From positions 1 through 39,584 of the forward strand of contig NZ_RCBY01000051.1 in assembly GCF_003838195.1 (NCBI RefSeq): DNA of 39,584 nt. The letters are read 5' to 3'. A program made the translations under genes and the position numbers. The DNA comes from Okeania hirsuta. Its GTDB lineage: Bacteria; Cyanobacteriota; Cyanobacteriia; Cyanobacteriales; Microcoleaceae. Positions within the stretch are counted from its first letter, which is position 1. Every line of letters begins with the position of its first letter. Under the pieces are notes generated by a model, which was given only the letters and a program-made list of their open reading frames with translations, did not search any database and had not been told where the DNA came from. This document shows, piece by piece, positions 1 to 7,903 of the stretch.

Positions 1-403
1 CCATCCAATAGCTACAATCCTTACAGAACAAGGTTTTTGGGGAATTTTTAAGTTATAAAGCGACAAGTCTAATATATAGATACCTTATATACAACGTCTT
101 TACGTCATAGTTAATGAATGTGACTCTATGGGGACTTACACATTTCCCAGTTATCAATGCTATATATAGTGTGTTACTATAGTTTTTGTTTACTACATAC
201 AGTATTTTTGCGTAAGTTATATTAATATTAATCTTAATCTTAATTCTTGTCTTGTTTTCTATTCACTTAAAACTCCAAAACTCTCTACCTTATTTAAGTA
301 GAAAATTGCTGTAAAAGAGTTGAGGCAGCAACAAATAGACAATAAAATTTGTTAAAAATCCACAAAAAGTGTTATTATAGAAGTTTTTCAGAATATTGTA
401 GAC
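1..403. other. Left-edge spacer, possible tail of an upstream gene
   Basis: AT-rich spacer before the CHAD gene. From base 2 one plus-strand frame stays open and ends at a TAA at 56-58 (last residues GFWGIFKL), so the window may begin inside the last codons of an upstream gene. A second frame is also open to about base 51, so the coding call is weak. The rest shows no recognisable gene or RNA; it presumably contains the CHAD gene promoter, but I cannot place a box with confidence. Confidence 0.3.
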
Positions 404-439
404 GTGACTGCAAAAGTTGAGTTAGGGTTTCAATTAACT

Positions 440-1456
440 ATGACAACACAAGTATTGCCGAAAGTAAATAGTCTTGGAGACTGGGCATCCTTAGCTTTTG
501 AAAAGCATTTTCAGAAAACCCTCAGACACGAACCAGAGGTACTCAAAGATCAAGACCCAGAGGAACTACATCAAATGCGTGTGGGTATGCGTCGCTTGCG
601 CTCTGCTGCTCAAGGTTTTAGGCCAGTTGTCACTTTGCCAAAAGCAGCTCAAGATCAAAAAATTGGTAAAATTGCTCGTTGTTTAGGGGGTTTAAGAGAT
701 TTAGATGTTCTTTTAGAAGCGCTTCAAAATCGCTATCAACCAAATTTACCTCCTCAAGAACAGGCAGAGTTAGAGAAGGTTATGCAGCAATTACGAAAAC
801 AACGTCGTCAAGCTTTTAAAAAAGTACGAGGAATACTTGGAAATAAGAATTATCTAATGTTGAAGCAGAAATTACAGGAATGGTTGGATAAGCCAATTTA
901 TACAGATATTTCTCGCCTGCCTATTCAAGAGGTATTACCAGATTTATTATTACCTGAAGTTAGTCAATTACTGCTTCATCCTGGCTGGTTGGTTGGTATT
1001 GAAACAGAGGATTTAGAAACAAGTGATAATCAGGATTTTTTACTACAAAGAACTAATTCCAAGCATCAAGTTGTCAAAATAAATAATGATGTTTCTTTTA
1101 TAAGTATTAGCGATAAAGATGAGGAAAATCTACATAGTCTGCGTAAAGAAGTAAAGCGGGTTCGTTACCAGATGAGCTTGTTTACTGAATTTTATGGTCA
1201 GACTTATGAAGCTTATTTAAAAGATATGAAAGAAATTCAGGAATATCTGGGTGATATTCAAGATGGTGCTGTTTTAAGAGAATTTCTGGAAAATGTTTTG
1301 CAATCTAAAATTGACAAAGTTCTTCCTACCTTAGAGAAGCAACTCCAACAAAATTGGCATCAAGCATGGCGAAAATGGCAGGTTTTGCAAAGACGATATC
1401 TTAATATTCAAGTTAGACAAAATTTCCGCTCTGAATTATTGCGACCTGCGATATAA
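440..1456 (+). CDS. CHAD-domain protein
   Basis: Protein of 338 residues carrying a CHAD domain, a helical bundle rich in conserved His and Arg/Lys. The first half contains HQMRVGMRRLRSA, the signature of the domain, and the second half repeats it as LHSLRKEVKRVRYQMSLF. CHAD domains are known to bind inorganic polyphosphate and often sit next to CYTH triphosphatases; no CYTH domain is present here. A GTG at 404 would add 12 residues, but the ATG at 440 (MTTQVLPKVNSLGDWA) fits the start I recall for cyanobacterial relatives; neither start has a strong Shine-Dalgarno sequence. The gene stands alone. A cytoplasmic polyphosphate-associated role is inferred from the family. Confidence 0.8.
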   Translation: MTTQVLPKVNSLGDWASLAFEKHFQKTLRHEPEVLKDQDPEELHQMRVGMRRLRSAAQGFRPVVTLPKAAQDQKIGKIARCLGGLRDLDVLLEALQNRYQPNLPPQEQAELEKVMQQLRKQRRQAFKKVRGILGNKNYLMLKQKLQEWLDKPIYTDISRLPIQEVLPDLLLPEVSQLLLHPGWLVGIETEDLETSDNQDFLLQRTNSKHQVVKINNDVSFISISDKDEENLHSLRKEVKRVRYQMSLFTEFYGQTYEAYLKDMKEIQEYLGDIQDGAVLREFLENVLQSKIDKVLPTLEKQLQQNWHQAWRKWQVLQRRYLNIQVRQNFRSELLRPAI

Positions 1457-1900
1457 ATTCTGGTATATTAGACTTCTTGTAGAGGTAAAATAAAAAACAA
1501 AAAAAGAAGTGAATATTTAATTTTTACTTTTGCAAGAAGTTTATTTATCCAAAATTGGTAGTAGGTAAAGATTGAGTAAAAAGCAGAAAAGAAAATATGT
1601 ATAGCAGTCGAAGCAAAGTTTAGGACATATTAAAAGCTTAAAACTCAGACAATGAAAGATTTTTCGCTCTTTCGGTCCTCTCCTAGATAACTAAGCCCCT
1701 TCTTCCTTCTGCTATAAAGAAGATTTATCTCATCTAAAAAAAAATGATGCTTGTTTATCCTGCCTTACTGAGTGGGATTGAATGATGATCAAAAAAGTTT
1801 AACCTATTACTAATCTTTTAATTACCTAACCTTTACTTTGTGAGGATAGTCTGAGTACTATGTATATAAAACCAGTATATGTAAACTGGAATGTATAAAT
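1457..1900. other. Spacer with one TATAGCAG-type MITE
   Basis: Non-coding, AT-rich spacer between the CHAD gene and the Crp/Fnr gene. Its middle holds the 117-bp element listed separately (1600-1716). The remaining bases show no gene. The segment from about 1790 to 1900 should contain the promoter of the regulator gene, but no motif there is convincing. Confidence 0.5.
1600..1716. mobile_element. MITE-like element, TATAGCAG family, copy 1
   Basis: Begins TATAGCAGTCGAAG and ends CTTCTTCCTTCTGCTATA, giving imperfect terminal inverted repeats built on TATAGCAG plus a purine-rich stretch. The interior contains AGCTTAAAACTCAGACAA. The same ends and interior occur in opposite orientation at 36902-36992 and, degenerate, near 14009-14102. 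It has no coding capacity. The pattern is that of a non-autonomous miniature element. The ends and the interior match were read directly; mobility is inferred. Confidence 0.6.
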
Positions 1901-2557
1901 ATGGCTCAAAGTTCTAGAGCAACTATAGAAACTAATAATTACAATACAAGTTCTGAACGTCATCTACACTTTTTTAATAAAGGAGAAACAATACCTCTAA
2001 TGTCGCAAGGTGTCTGGCAAATTTGTCAAGGTTTAGTGCGACTCAGTACTCTTTATCCAATAGGCGAAGAAGGTCTACTCGGATGGGGTGGACCTTCTAT
2101 GTGCTTTGGTAGTTGTTTTTCCCACTTGCAGACTTATCGGGCAAATGCTTTGTCAGATGTTTGTCTAATGTGGTACACAATGATCGAGATAGAGGCTTCC
2201 CCAAAATTAGCCCAAGAATTGTTACCTCAATTAGGAAGACGATTTCGGCAAACAGAGGCCTTGTTAGCGATTGTTGGACAAAGACGAGTAGAAGACCGTC
2301 TCCATCAGTTATTATTATTGTTGAAGCAAGAATTTGGCCAGCCAGTGACTGATGGTACTCGGTTGAGTATTCGCTTGACTCATCAAGATATTGCTGGTGC
2401 AATTTGTACAACGCGAGTAACTGTCACGAGAATTTTGGGAAAATTACAACAGCAAGGATGGCTCAGTAAAGATAAAGATCGTCATCTGATATTAAAAAAT
2501 GAAGCTTTTGCATACTCATCAGATTTATTTGGATTTGTCAGTAACAATAATAACTAA
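1901..2557 (+). CDS. Crp/Fnr-family transcriptional regulator
   Basis: 218 residues with an N-terminal cupin-like effector domain (about 20-120), a long dimerisation helix (about 125-150, QRRVEDRLHQLLLLLKQEFG) and a C-terminal winged helix. LTHQDIAGAICTTRVTVTRILGKL is the Crp/Fnr-type helix-turn-helix, and GWLSK follows as the wing. The usual cAMP phosphate-binding cassette (FGE plus RSA) is not visible, so cAMP is probably not the ligand; the FNR-type cysteine cluster is absent too. It resembles cyanobacterial Crp/Fnr proteins of the NtcA superfamily, but the sequence is not NtcA itself. The gene stands alone, so its regulon cannot be guessed from neighbours. Family call firm, specific function unknown. 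Confidence 0.85.
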   Translation: MAQSSRATIETNNYNTSSERHLHFFNKGETIPLMSQGVWQICQGLVRLSTLYPIGEEGLLGWGGPSMCFGSCFSHLQTYRANALSDVCLMWYTMIEIEASPKLAQELLPQLGRRFRQTEALLAIVGQRRVEDRLHQLLLLLKQEFGQPVTDGTRLSIRLTHQDIAGAICTTRVTVTRILGKLQQQGWLSKDKDRHLILKNEAFAYSSDLFGFVSNNNN

Positions 2558-2590
2558 ACTTAGTCTAATAAATTATAGCGCTACGCGCTA

Positions 2591-2626
2591 GGGAATAGGG
2601 AATAGGGAACAGGGAACAGAGAATAG
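2591..2626. repeat. Heptanucleotide array (GGGAATA/GGGAACA)
   Basis: Five consecutive 7-base units: two GGGAATA, two GGGAACA and one GAGAATA. This matches the short tandemly repeated sequences known from filamentous cyanobacteria. Confidence 0.8.
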
Positions 2627-2840
2627 CAAAATGTAAAAGGGTTTTAGGATTAAAAAATGTCCTAAGCAGTTCTTGTAGTTCTATATTAGGAACCTCCACA
2701 AATCAAAAGTAAAATCTATTTTTAGATATACACTATTTTCCCAGTTCTGGTTTTCCTCTTTTCTGAAGATATTTATTAGACATAGGCATGATAATAAAAA
2801 ATCAAATCAATTATCACACAGAAATTATCAATTCTTTCCC

Positions 2841-2879
<39 letters not shown>

Positions 2880-2893
2880 TTTTCCGGAGATAT

Positions 2894-4075
2894 CTATTGC
2901 ACATAGCGTTGCCTTCGTAAGCGACGTTCTTTCAAGATTAAAACATCTGCCTGATTTTCTTCTCTAGCTACTCTAACTAATAATCCAGCTAGCGACAAAC
3001 TACCAATCATTGAACTACCGCCATAGCTAAACATTGGCAATGGTAAACCTGTAGTTGGCAGTATCCCAGTCGCAACACCTATATTTAAGAAAGACTGACC
3101 TACTAAAGCTATCATTACTCCAATGGCTACAAGTTGATGTGCCATTCTAGTAGCTTTTAAGGCAACTCTCAAAGCAATAATACTGTATATAGCTAATAAT
3201 ATTAACAGTAATAAGGCTCCCACAAAACCAAACTCTTCAGCATAAACAGAAAATATAAAGTCACTATATGGAATAGGAAGAAAATGTAGCTTTTGCTGAG
3301 ATAAACCGAAACCGCTGCCCCAAATATCTCCAGAAGCGACTGCTAGTAAACTTTGAATTAACTGATAGCCATCCCCCATTGAATCTGCCCAAGGATTTGT
3401 AAAAGAAAGAACTCGCCTCCTCTGATAATCATTAATGCTGACGCTAATGGTAGCTAAAAGAAATCCACCTAAAGCAATACCTCCTAGATAAAAGTAAGGT
3501 AGTCCTGCTGCAAAGGCAATAAACCATAAAATCATACCACATAAGGCAGTGGTACTTAAGTTTGGTTGCAGTAAGATAGATGCTAGTATCAAAGAAAAAG
3601 TACATAACCAAGTTATCCTTACTAACCAAGTCAAGCGATTCCATTTACTATACAAATTAGCTGCTTGCAGCACCAAAAAAGGTTTCATTAGTTCAGATGG
3701 TTGAATAACTACTGGGCCTAAAGATATCCAGCGAGTTGCACCATTAATTGTAGTTCCTATTCCTGGTACCAGGGTGAGAAATAGTAGAGTGAGTATTAAA
3801 ATTATGCCTATTTTGGCAGTTTGCAGCATAGTAGATAAGCGGGTATAAACAATTATATTAAATCCCATCGTTCCTACTAAAGCCCATATTAACTGCCTTT
3901 TAAAAAAGTATAGACCATCTCCATATTCTGTTGCACCACTGGAATAGGAGGCGGAAAACAATACTACTAAACCGATAAATAACCAAAGGAATGTGAACCA
4001 TCGCAATAGTCTAGCTTCTATAGTCCATGTTTGGACTTTGGGGTCGAAAAAGGGAATGAGATAACGTAAATCCAT
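2894..4075 (-). CDS. ftsW: Cell-division peptidoglycan polymerase FtsW (SEDS family)
   Basis: 393-residue membrane protein of the FtsW/RodA/SpoVE (SEDS) family, the glycan-chain polymerase that works with class B PBPs at the septum. About ten hydrophobic segments are visible. Family motifs include LFSASYSSG and FKRQLIW near the N terminus, NGATRWISLGPVVIQPSE (about 110-127) with the conserved PSE, a large extracytoplasmic loop with GDGYQLIQSLLA and GSGFGLSQQKLHFLPIPYSDFIF, and GLPLPMFSYGGSS near the C terminus. FtsW rather than RodA is favoured by the FLPIPYSDFIFSVYAEEFG loop and the length. The start ATG at 4073-4075 gives MDLRYLIPFFDP. It is a single-gene unit; no mur genes are nearby. Confidence 0.9.
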   Translation of the reverse strand: MDLRYLIPFFDPKVQTWTIEARLLRWFTFLWLFIGLVVLFSASYSSGATEYGDGLYFFKRQLIWALVGTMGFNIIVYTRLSTMLQTAKIGIILILTLLFLTLVPGIGTTINGATRWISLGPVVIQPSELMKPFLVLQAANLYSKWNRLTWLVRITWLCTFSLILASILLQPNLSTTALCGMILWFIAFAAGLPYFYLGGIALGGFLLATISVSINDYQRRRVLSFTNPWADSMGDGYQLIQSLLAVASGDIWGSGFGLSQQKLHFLPIPYSDFIFSVYAEEFGFVGALLLLILLAIYSIIALRVALKATRMAHQLVAIGVMIALVGQSFLNIGVATGILPTTGLPLPMFSYGGSSMIGSLSLAGLLVRVAREENQADVLILKERRLRRQRYVQ

Positions 4076-4166
4076 ATAATTTTTGTTACGCTTTTGTTGC
4101 GTGTTAGGTGTTAGGTGGTAGGTAAATTTTTCTCATCTAAGGCGACAATCTTAATTAATTTACTGT

Positions 4167-4655
4167 TTATTTTGTGTCTAGAATTTTTTGATAAATGCGA
4201 TCGCAGCGTTTGGTTTCTACACCAGTTGTTAAGTGATAACCGCTACTTTCATATAATTTAACAGCTTCTTGCAATACTGTTGCTGTTTCTATCCAAATTT
4301 CTTGAAATTTACATTCTATAATTTTGTTTTCTAATTCTTTTAATAAAAATTTTCCTAAACCTTGATTTCTGACTTCTGGCAATAAGTACATCTTTCTAAT
4401 TTCGGCTGCTTTATTACCTCGTGAAATTGTATAATATGCGGCAGTGCCTAATATTTTTTCTTGTTTTTCTATTACCCAAAATTCTCCTCCTACATTTTGA
4501 TAAAATTTTTCTACTTGTAAGACATCTCGATCTGCATCTTTGGGTTCCCAGTTTAAACCGTATTCTGCCAGAACAGAACTGATAATATTTGCTACTATTT
4601 GACGGTCATCTGGTTGCCAATTTCTAATTACAAAATCACGATAATATTTTTTCAT
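4167..4655 (-). CDS. GNAT-family N-acetyltransferase
   Basis: 162 residues, close to the usual length of a single GNAT domain. The acetyl-CoA binding motif A is seen as IRKMYLLPEVRNQGLGKFLL (about 86-105; the family pattern is R/Q-x-x-G-x-G/A). Motif B follows as LYESSGYH, with the typical GF/GY turn. An early FVIRNWQPDDRQIVANII segment is the usual alpha1 start. The substrate (small molecule or protein N terminus) cannot be read from the sequence. It lies 91 bases upstream of ftsW on the same strand, but the gap contains no obvious link, so co-transcription is possible rather than shown. Confidence 0.85.
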   Translation of the reverse strand: MKKYYRDFVIRNWQPDDRQIVANIISSVLAEYGLNWEPKDADRDVLQVEKFYQNVGGEFWVIEKQEKILGTAAYYTISRGNKAAEIRKMYLLPEVRNQGLGKFLLKELENKIIECKFQEIWIETATVLQEAVKLYESSGYHLTTGVETKRCDRIYQKILDTK

Positions 4656-4878
4656 AATTTAAGAAGGTTTTAGGTAGAAGGTTTTAGGTGGTAGGTGGTA
4701 GGTTAAAGGTTTTATAGCAATCTAAAATGATTTGTCAAAAATCAAAGGATATATAAAAATTCTCAAACTTTTACCCCTGTTACCTGTTGCCTAAATTCAA
4801 AGGTTTGTTTACCTGCAATTGAAATAGAATTCCTATAAGCAAATACCACATTGTTTATTTTTAATTTTCAAACAAATA

Positions 4879-5041
4879 ATATCATGTCTGGTAGCATCGG
4901 TATTGTATAGCAAAGGTAAGGAAGAAGGAAGAGGGAAGAGGAAAGAAGAGATAGGAAGGCTATTGAGCAAGAAAAAAATCTAAATTTCCTGTAGATATTC
5001 ACCCTTAGGTTTACACAAACAATTGCGTTCGGACATGATAT
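4879..5041. repeat. MITE-like element with ATATCATGTC inverted ends
   Basis: Starts ATATCATGTCTG and ends CGGACATGATAT, so the outer 12 bases are inverted repeats with one mismatch. The right half (from TATTGAGCAAGAAAAAAA through CTGTAGATATTCACCCTT to GGTTTACACAA) is repeated at 11751-11830 beyond the muramidase gene. A purine-rich heptamer-like stretch lies inside. No coding capacity. Confidence 0.5.
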
Positions 5042-5330
5042 AAATTATCAAGATACACATTAGTAATCTTGGTTTAAAAAAGTAAAAAATAAATTACCAC
5101 GCCACCTAATATTTAATACCATTTCTCAAAAATAATACTATATTTATGCCAGACTTTAATGATTAAGTAATTAGTAAAATTCAATAATTTTTTGAGAGAT
5201 TATTAGCCAGTAGGTGTGTATTACTCTGATGTTTACTACTTCCCTACCTCTGTAGGTGCGTTCACGATAGTTATGCGAAGCTAACGGCCGTTCACCCTTT
5301 AAAGTCTATATTCATATAAACCCCATCATA

Positions 5331-5365
5331 AGAGCTGAGAGCTGAGAGCTAAAAGCTGATAGCTA
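5331..5365. repeat. Heptanucleotide array (AGAGCTG variants)
   Basis: Five degenerate units (AGAGCTG, AGAGCTG, AGAGCTA, AAAGCTG, ATAGCTA) ending two bases before the stop codon region of miaE on the minus strand. Confidence 0.7.
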
Positions 5366-5366
5366 G

Positions 5367-5966
5367 TTAACTATGAATGCGTGGTTCGGGATGTAAATTG
5401 CTCAGAATTTCACTTTCAAATATTGCTAATTCCTCTAATCTTTCCTCTACTTTTTCTTGTTCAAAATAAGTTGTGGCTAAAATCCAATATATTCCATAAT
5501 GTCTGGCTTCAGATGCCATTAAACTACGATAAAATTTTGCTAACTCTGGTTCTGGACAGTAATCTGCAAGTAATCCTAAACGTTCGTGACTTCGAGCTTC
5601 AATTAAACAGTAAACTAATAATAAATCTAACATTCTTTCAGGTTCATTCCGTCGCACTTTACTATTTAAAGCTGCTCCATAAGGAGGAGAATTTAGAGGA
5701 GCTAATGGAATATTACGGCGTTCTAACCATTGGTTTACTTGCTCAAAATGTTCTAATTCTTCTCTGGCAATAGCCGTTAATTTTTTGATAAGTTTCGTAC
5801 TTGAAGGATAGCGAAACATTAAATTTAAAGCTACTCCTGCTGCTTTTCGTTCACAGTGAGAATGGTCTAATAATATAGTGTCTAGATTGGCGATCGCTTG
5901 TTCTATCCAAGCTTGTGAAGTTGGTTGTTTAATATATTTAATGGTTGGTGTTTTTGTTAGTTGCAT
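5367..5966 (-). CDS. miaE: tRNA-(ms2io6A)-hydroxylase MiaE-like
   Basis: 199-residue protein of the MiaE family, a non-haem di-iron monooxygenase that hydroxylates the isopentenyl group of ms2i6A37 in tRNA. The ferritin-like four-helix iron ligands are visible as Glu and ExxH motifs: LLDHSHCERKAAG with Glu38 region (about 33-45), REELEHFEQV (about 68-77), EARSHERLG (about 123-131) and EARHYGIYW (about 153-161). Length matches the family. ATG at 5964-5966 lies only two bases after the downstream stop codon of the channel gene (TAA at 5969-5971), so the two are translationally adjacent and probably one transcript. Confidence 0.9.
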   Translation of the reverse strand: MQLTKTPTIKYIKQPTSQAWIEQAIANLDTILLDHSHCERKAAGVALNLMFRYPSSTKLIKKLTAIAREELEHFEQVNQWLERRNIPLAPLNSPPYGAALNSKVRRNEPERMLDLLLVYCLIEARSHERLGLLADYCPEPELAKFYRSLMASEARHYGIYWILATTYFEQEKVEERLEELAIFESEILSNLHPEPRIHS

Positions 5967-5968
5967 AT

Positions 5969-7324
5969 TTATTCCTTGTGTTCATTTTCATAACGTTCTT
6001 TTGCTGTTTTTTTAAGATTAGCTGCAAGGTCTGGATAATTTTCTAACACTTTTTTCAAGTCATCTTTTTCTAAAATAAATAATTCACAGTAAGTCAATGT
6101 GATGATTGATGAAGTACGTCGTTGTTCATATACTAGAGCAATTTATCCAAAAAATTTACATGCACCCATATTCCTGTATATAATACCAGTTTTTTCTGAG
6201 AATGCTTGTACTAAACCACGTTTAATAAAGTGCATTTCATAACCCCAATTTCCTTCTCGAACTATATATTCATTAGGTGGTAATATTTCAGGCTTTAAAG
6301 CCATTACTATTTCTTCAAAAAAATCTGTAGTTGCTCCTCGAAAAATAGGCACTTTTTCAATTACTTCTTTGTGCAGTTCTAATGCTAATTTCATTCTTAA
6401 AGGTTCTGGTAATTCTTCGAGTATGTGGTAATCTCTAATATCGTGATTTTCAATCCATCTATATTGATAGTAATCTCTAATTTTTTGTTGTAAGTCAGAT
6501 GGGATTTTGTTTTCCCGCATATATGTTTGAATTTGTCCTAACTTTTCTCTATATCTGACTTTTGTAGCATCTAGTTTAGAAATTAATGAAGATACATTGC
6601 CAATAATATAGACATACATAGATATTCCTAAGAACATGACTACCAAAGTAAATATTATTTCAATTTCAGTAGTGGGAGTAATATCTCCATATCCTACAGT
6701 AGTCAGAGTTGTAATTGCCCAATAAAGGGAATTAATATATTGAGTTCTTATACTTGCTGATTGTAGATAATTACTAATCAACCAAGAATTTTCAGCATTA
6801 GATTCCCAACTGCCAATCATAAACCAGATACAAGCTACCCAATGAGTAATTAAAATAATTAGTATGACTAATTTACACATTTTAATCAAAGTAGGGTTAA
6901 TATTTATATTAGTTTCCCTCCTGTTAAAAATTAGAGAAAATTGGGGTAGTCGTAATAAACGAGGGAATCTCAATAAAGCAATAATAAATAGTGAGTTTGG
7001 TACAATTATTCTGGCAATTAAATCTCCGGGAATACTAGCTACTAAATGCCTTGAAAAGAGTCGATCTCGATAATGTTGAGCGATATTTTTTTTGTCTTGA
7101 ATATATTCTCCGTACTCAAAGTAGCCAATATGAAATCGAATAAACATATCAATAATTAAAATTACATCTCCTATAAGATCTAATATAATCCAGAGACCAT
7201 CAAATCTATTTTTAAAAGCAATTCTAAATGGGATTATGAAAGCATTATAAAGAGTAATGGATACAATTAATACTTGCCAGAATCTAATAAATTTACTATC
7301 GGGATGAAGTGTGGGAATTTTCAC
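5969..7324 (-). pseudogene. Cyclic-nucleotide-gated-type K+ channel, interrupted by an in-frame TAA
   Basis: The first 393 codons encode a six-transmembrane channel: S1 (about 13-35), S2-S3 (about 42-65), an S4 with spaced arginines (LLRFPRLLRLPQF, about 117-130), S5 (about 148-170), pore helix and K+ selectivity filter TTVGYGD (about 212-218), S6, then a C-linker and the start of a cyclic-nucleotide-binding domain. TAA at 6143-6145 follows KFFG. Reading on in the same frame gives IALVYEQRRTSSI and 57 codons in all, ending at TAA 5969-5971 just before miaE. The interrupted motif is thus FFG-stop-IAL...RRTS, where the family has FGE-I-AL...R-T/A, so the stop replaces the cassette glutamate (GAA or GAG to TAA). 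Either a nonsense mutation, a base error, or a channel that functions without ligand binding. The truncated product ends at 6143. Confidence 0.85.
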
Positions 7325-7351
7325 TTTATTTTTCTTGAGTAATTATAGGAG

Positions 7352-7386
7352 GGAACAAGGAACAGGAAACAGGTAACAGGCAACAG
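7352..7386. repeat. Heptanucleotide array (GGAACAG variants)
   Basis: Five drifting 7-base units: GGAACAA, GGAACAG, GAAACAG, GTAACAG, GCAACAG. It sits about 28 bases upstream of the channel start codon. Confidence 0.75.
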
Positions 7387-7809
7387 TGGGAAAAATATTT
7401 CCCTGTCTAAGGTTTATTATCCACATAAGTTCTAGTACCATTTCACTTAAAGTCAGAATTGATATTTTAGGTAGTTAAAATCTCTACTATACAGTAATTT
7501 CAGCGTAAGCATTTCAGCTTATTATTTGACTTCATCAGTTACCAACTATTTGTGACACTTTTTAAGTGAATTGGTATAACAAACCCATTATTTTATAGAG
7601 TAAAATTAATTAGTGAAGAAGGCAATAGACATAAGAGAATCATACGTTAGAGGCATCAAACTCGCTACCAATTGCTAGCTACCAAATTTTTATGTTGCTG
7701 GGGATTTTAATTAACTAGAATAAAATAATTTTTTATCTTTTTCATTTGGGTTTAATACCCCACCGTCTACACGATGTTGACAATTGGTTGGGGTTTGAGT
7801 CCCCATCCA

Positions 7810-7858
7810 CTTCTTCCTTCTTCCTTCTTCCTTCTTCCTTCTTCCTTCTTCCTTCTTC
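7810..7858. repeat. Heptanucleotide array (CTTCTTC x7)
   Basis: Seven perfect CTTCTTC units. The complementary unit GAAGAAG also makes up arrays after the muramidase gene (11714-11749) and inside the methyltransferase reading frame (38203-38236 and 39504 to the end). Confidence 0.95.
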
Positions 7859-7903
7859 AACTATTTTCATTGACTTTTTTTATATCCAAAAATGGAATAA
7901 GTA

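Larger units (their letters stand above)
4656..5366. other. 711-base spacer with repeats
   Basis: Contains GGTGGTA-type heptamers just upstream of the GNAT gene (about 4664-4710), an element bounded by ATATCATGTC inverted ends (4879-5041), an inverted AACGGCCGTT palindrome near 5282 and an AGAGCTG heptamer array (5331-5365). No open frame looks like a gene. Confidence 0.5.
7325..7903. other. 579-base spacer with two heptamer arrays
   Basis: Lies upstream of the channel gene and downstream of the OGT-like gene (both minus). It holds the GGAACAG-type array and the seven-copy CTTCTTC array listed separately. The middle (about 7390-7740) is AT-rich with no gene seen; it should contain the promoter of the channel-miaE unit. 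Confidence 0.5.

Noticed and set aside
2097-2411. Minus-strand frame of 104 codons inside the Crp/Fnr gene
   Set aside because: Shadow of a well-supported gene on the other strand.
2576-2590. Terminator for the Crp/Fnr gene
   Set aside because: A perfect but short stem without a following T tract; the same palindrome type is common as a cyanobacterial repeat.
6143-6145. Stop codon as programmed recoding
   Set aside because: TAA is not used for selenocysteine or pyrrolysine and no read-through signal or slippery site is evident; a point mutation or base error is simpler.
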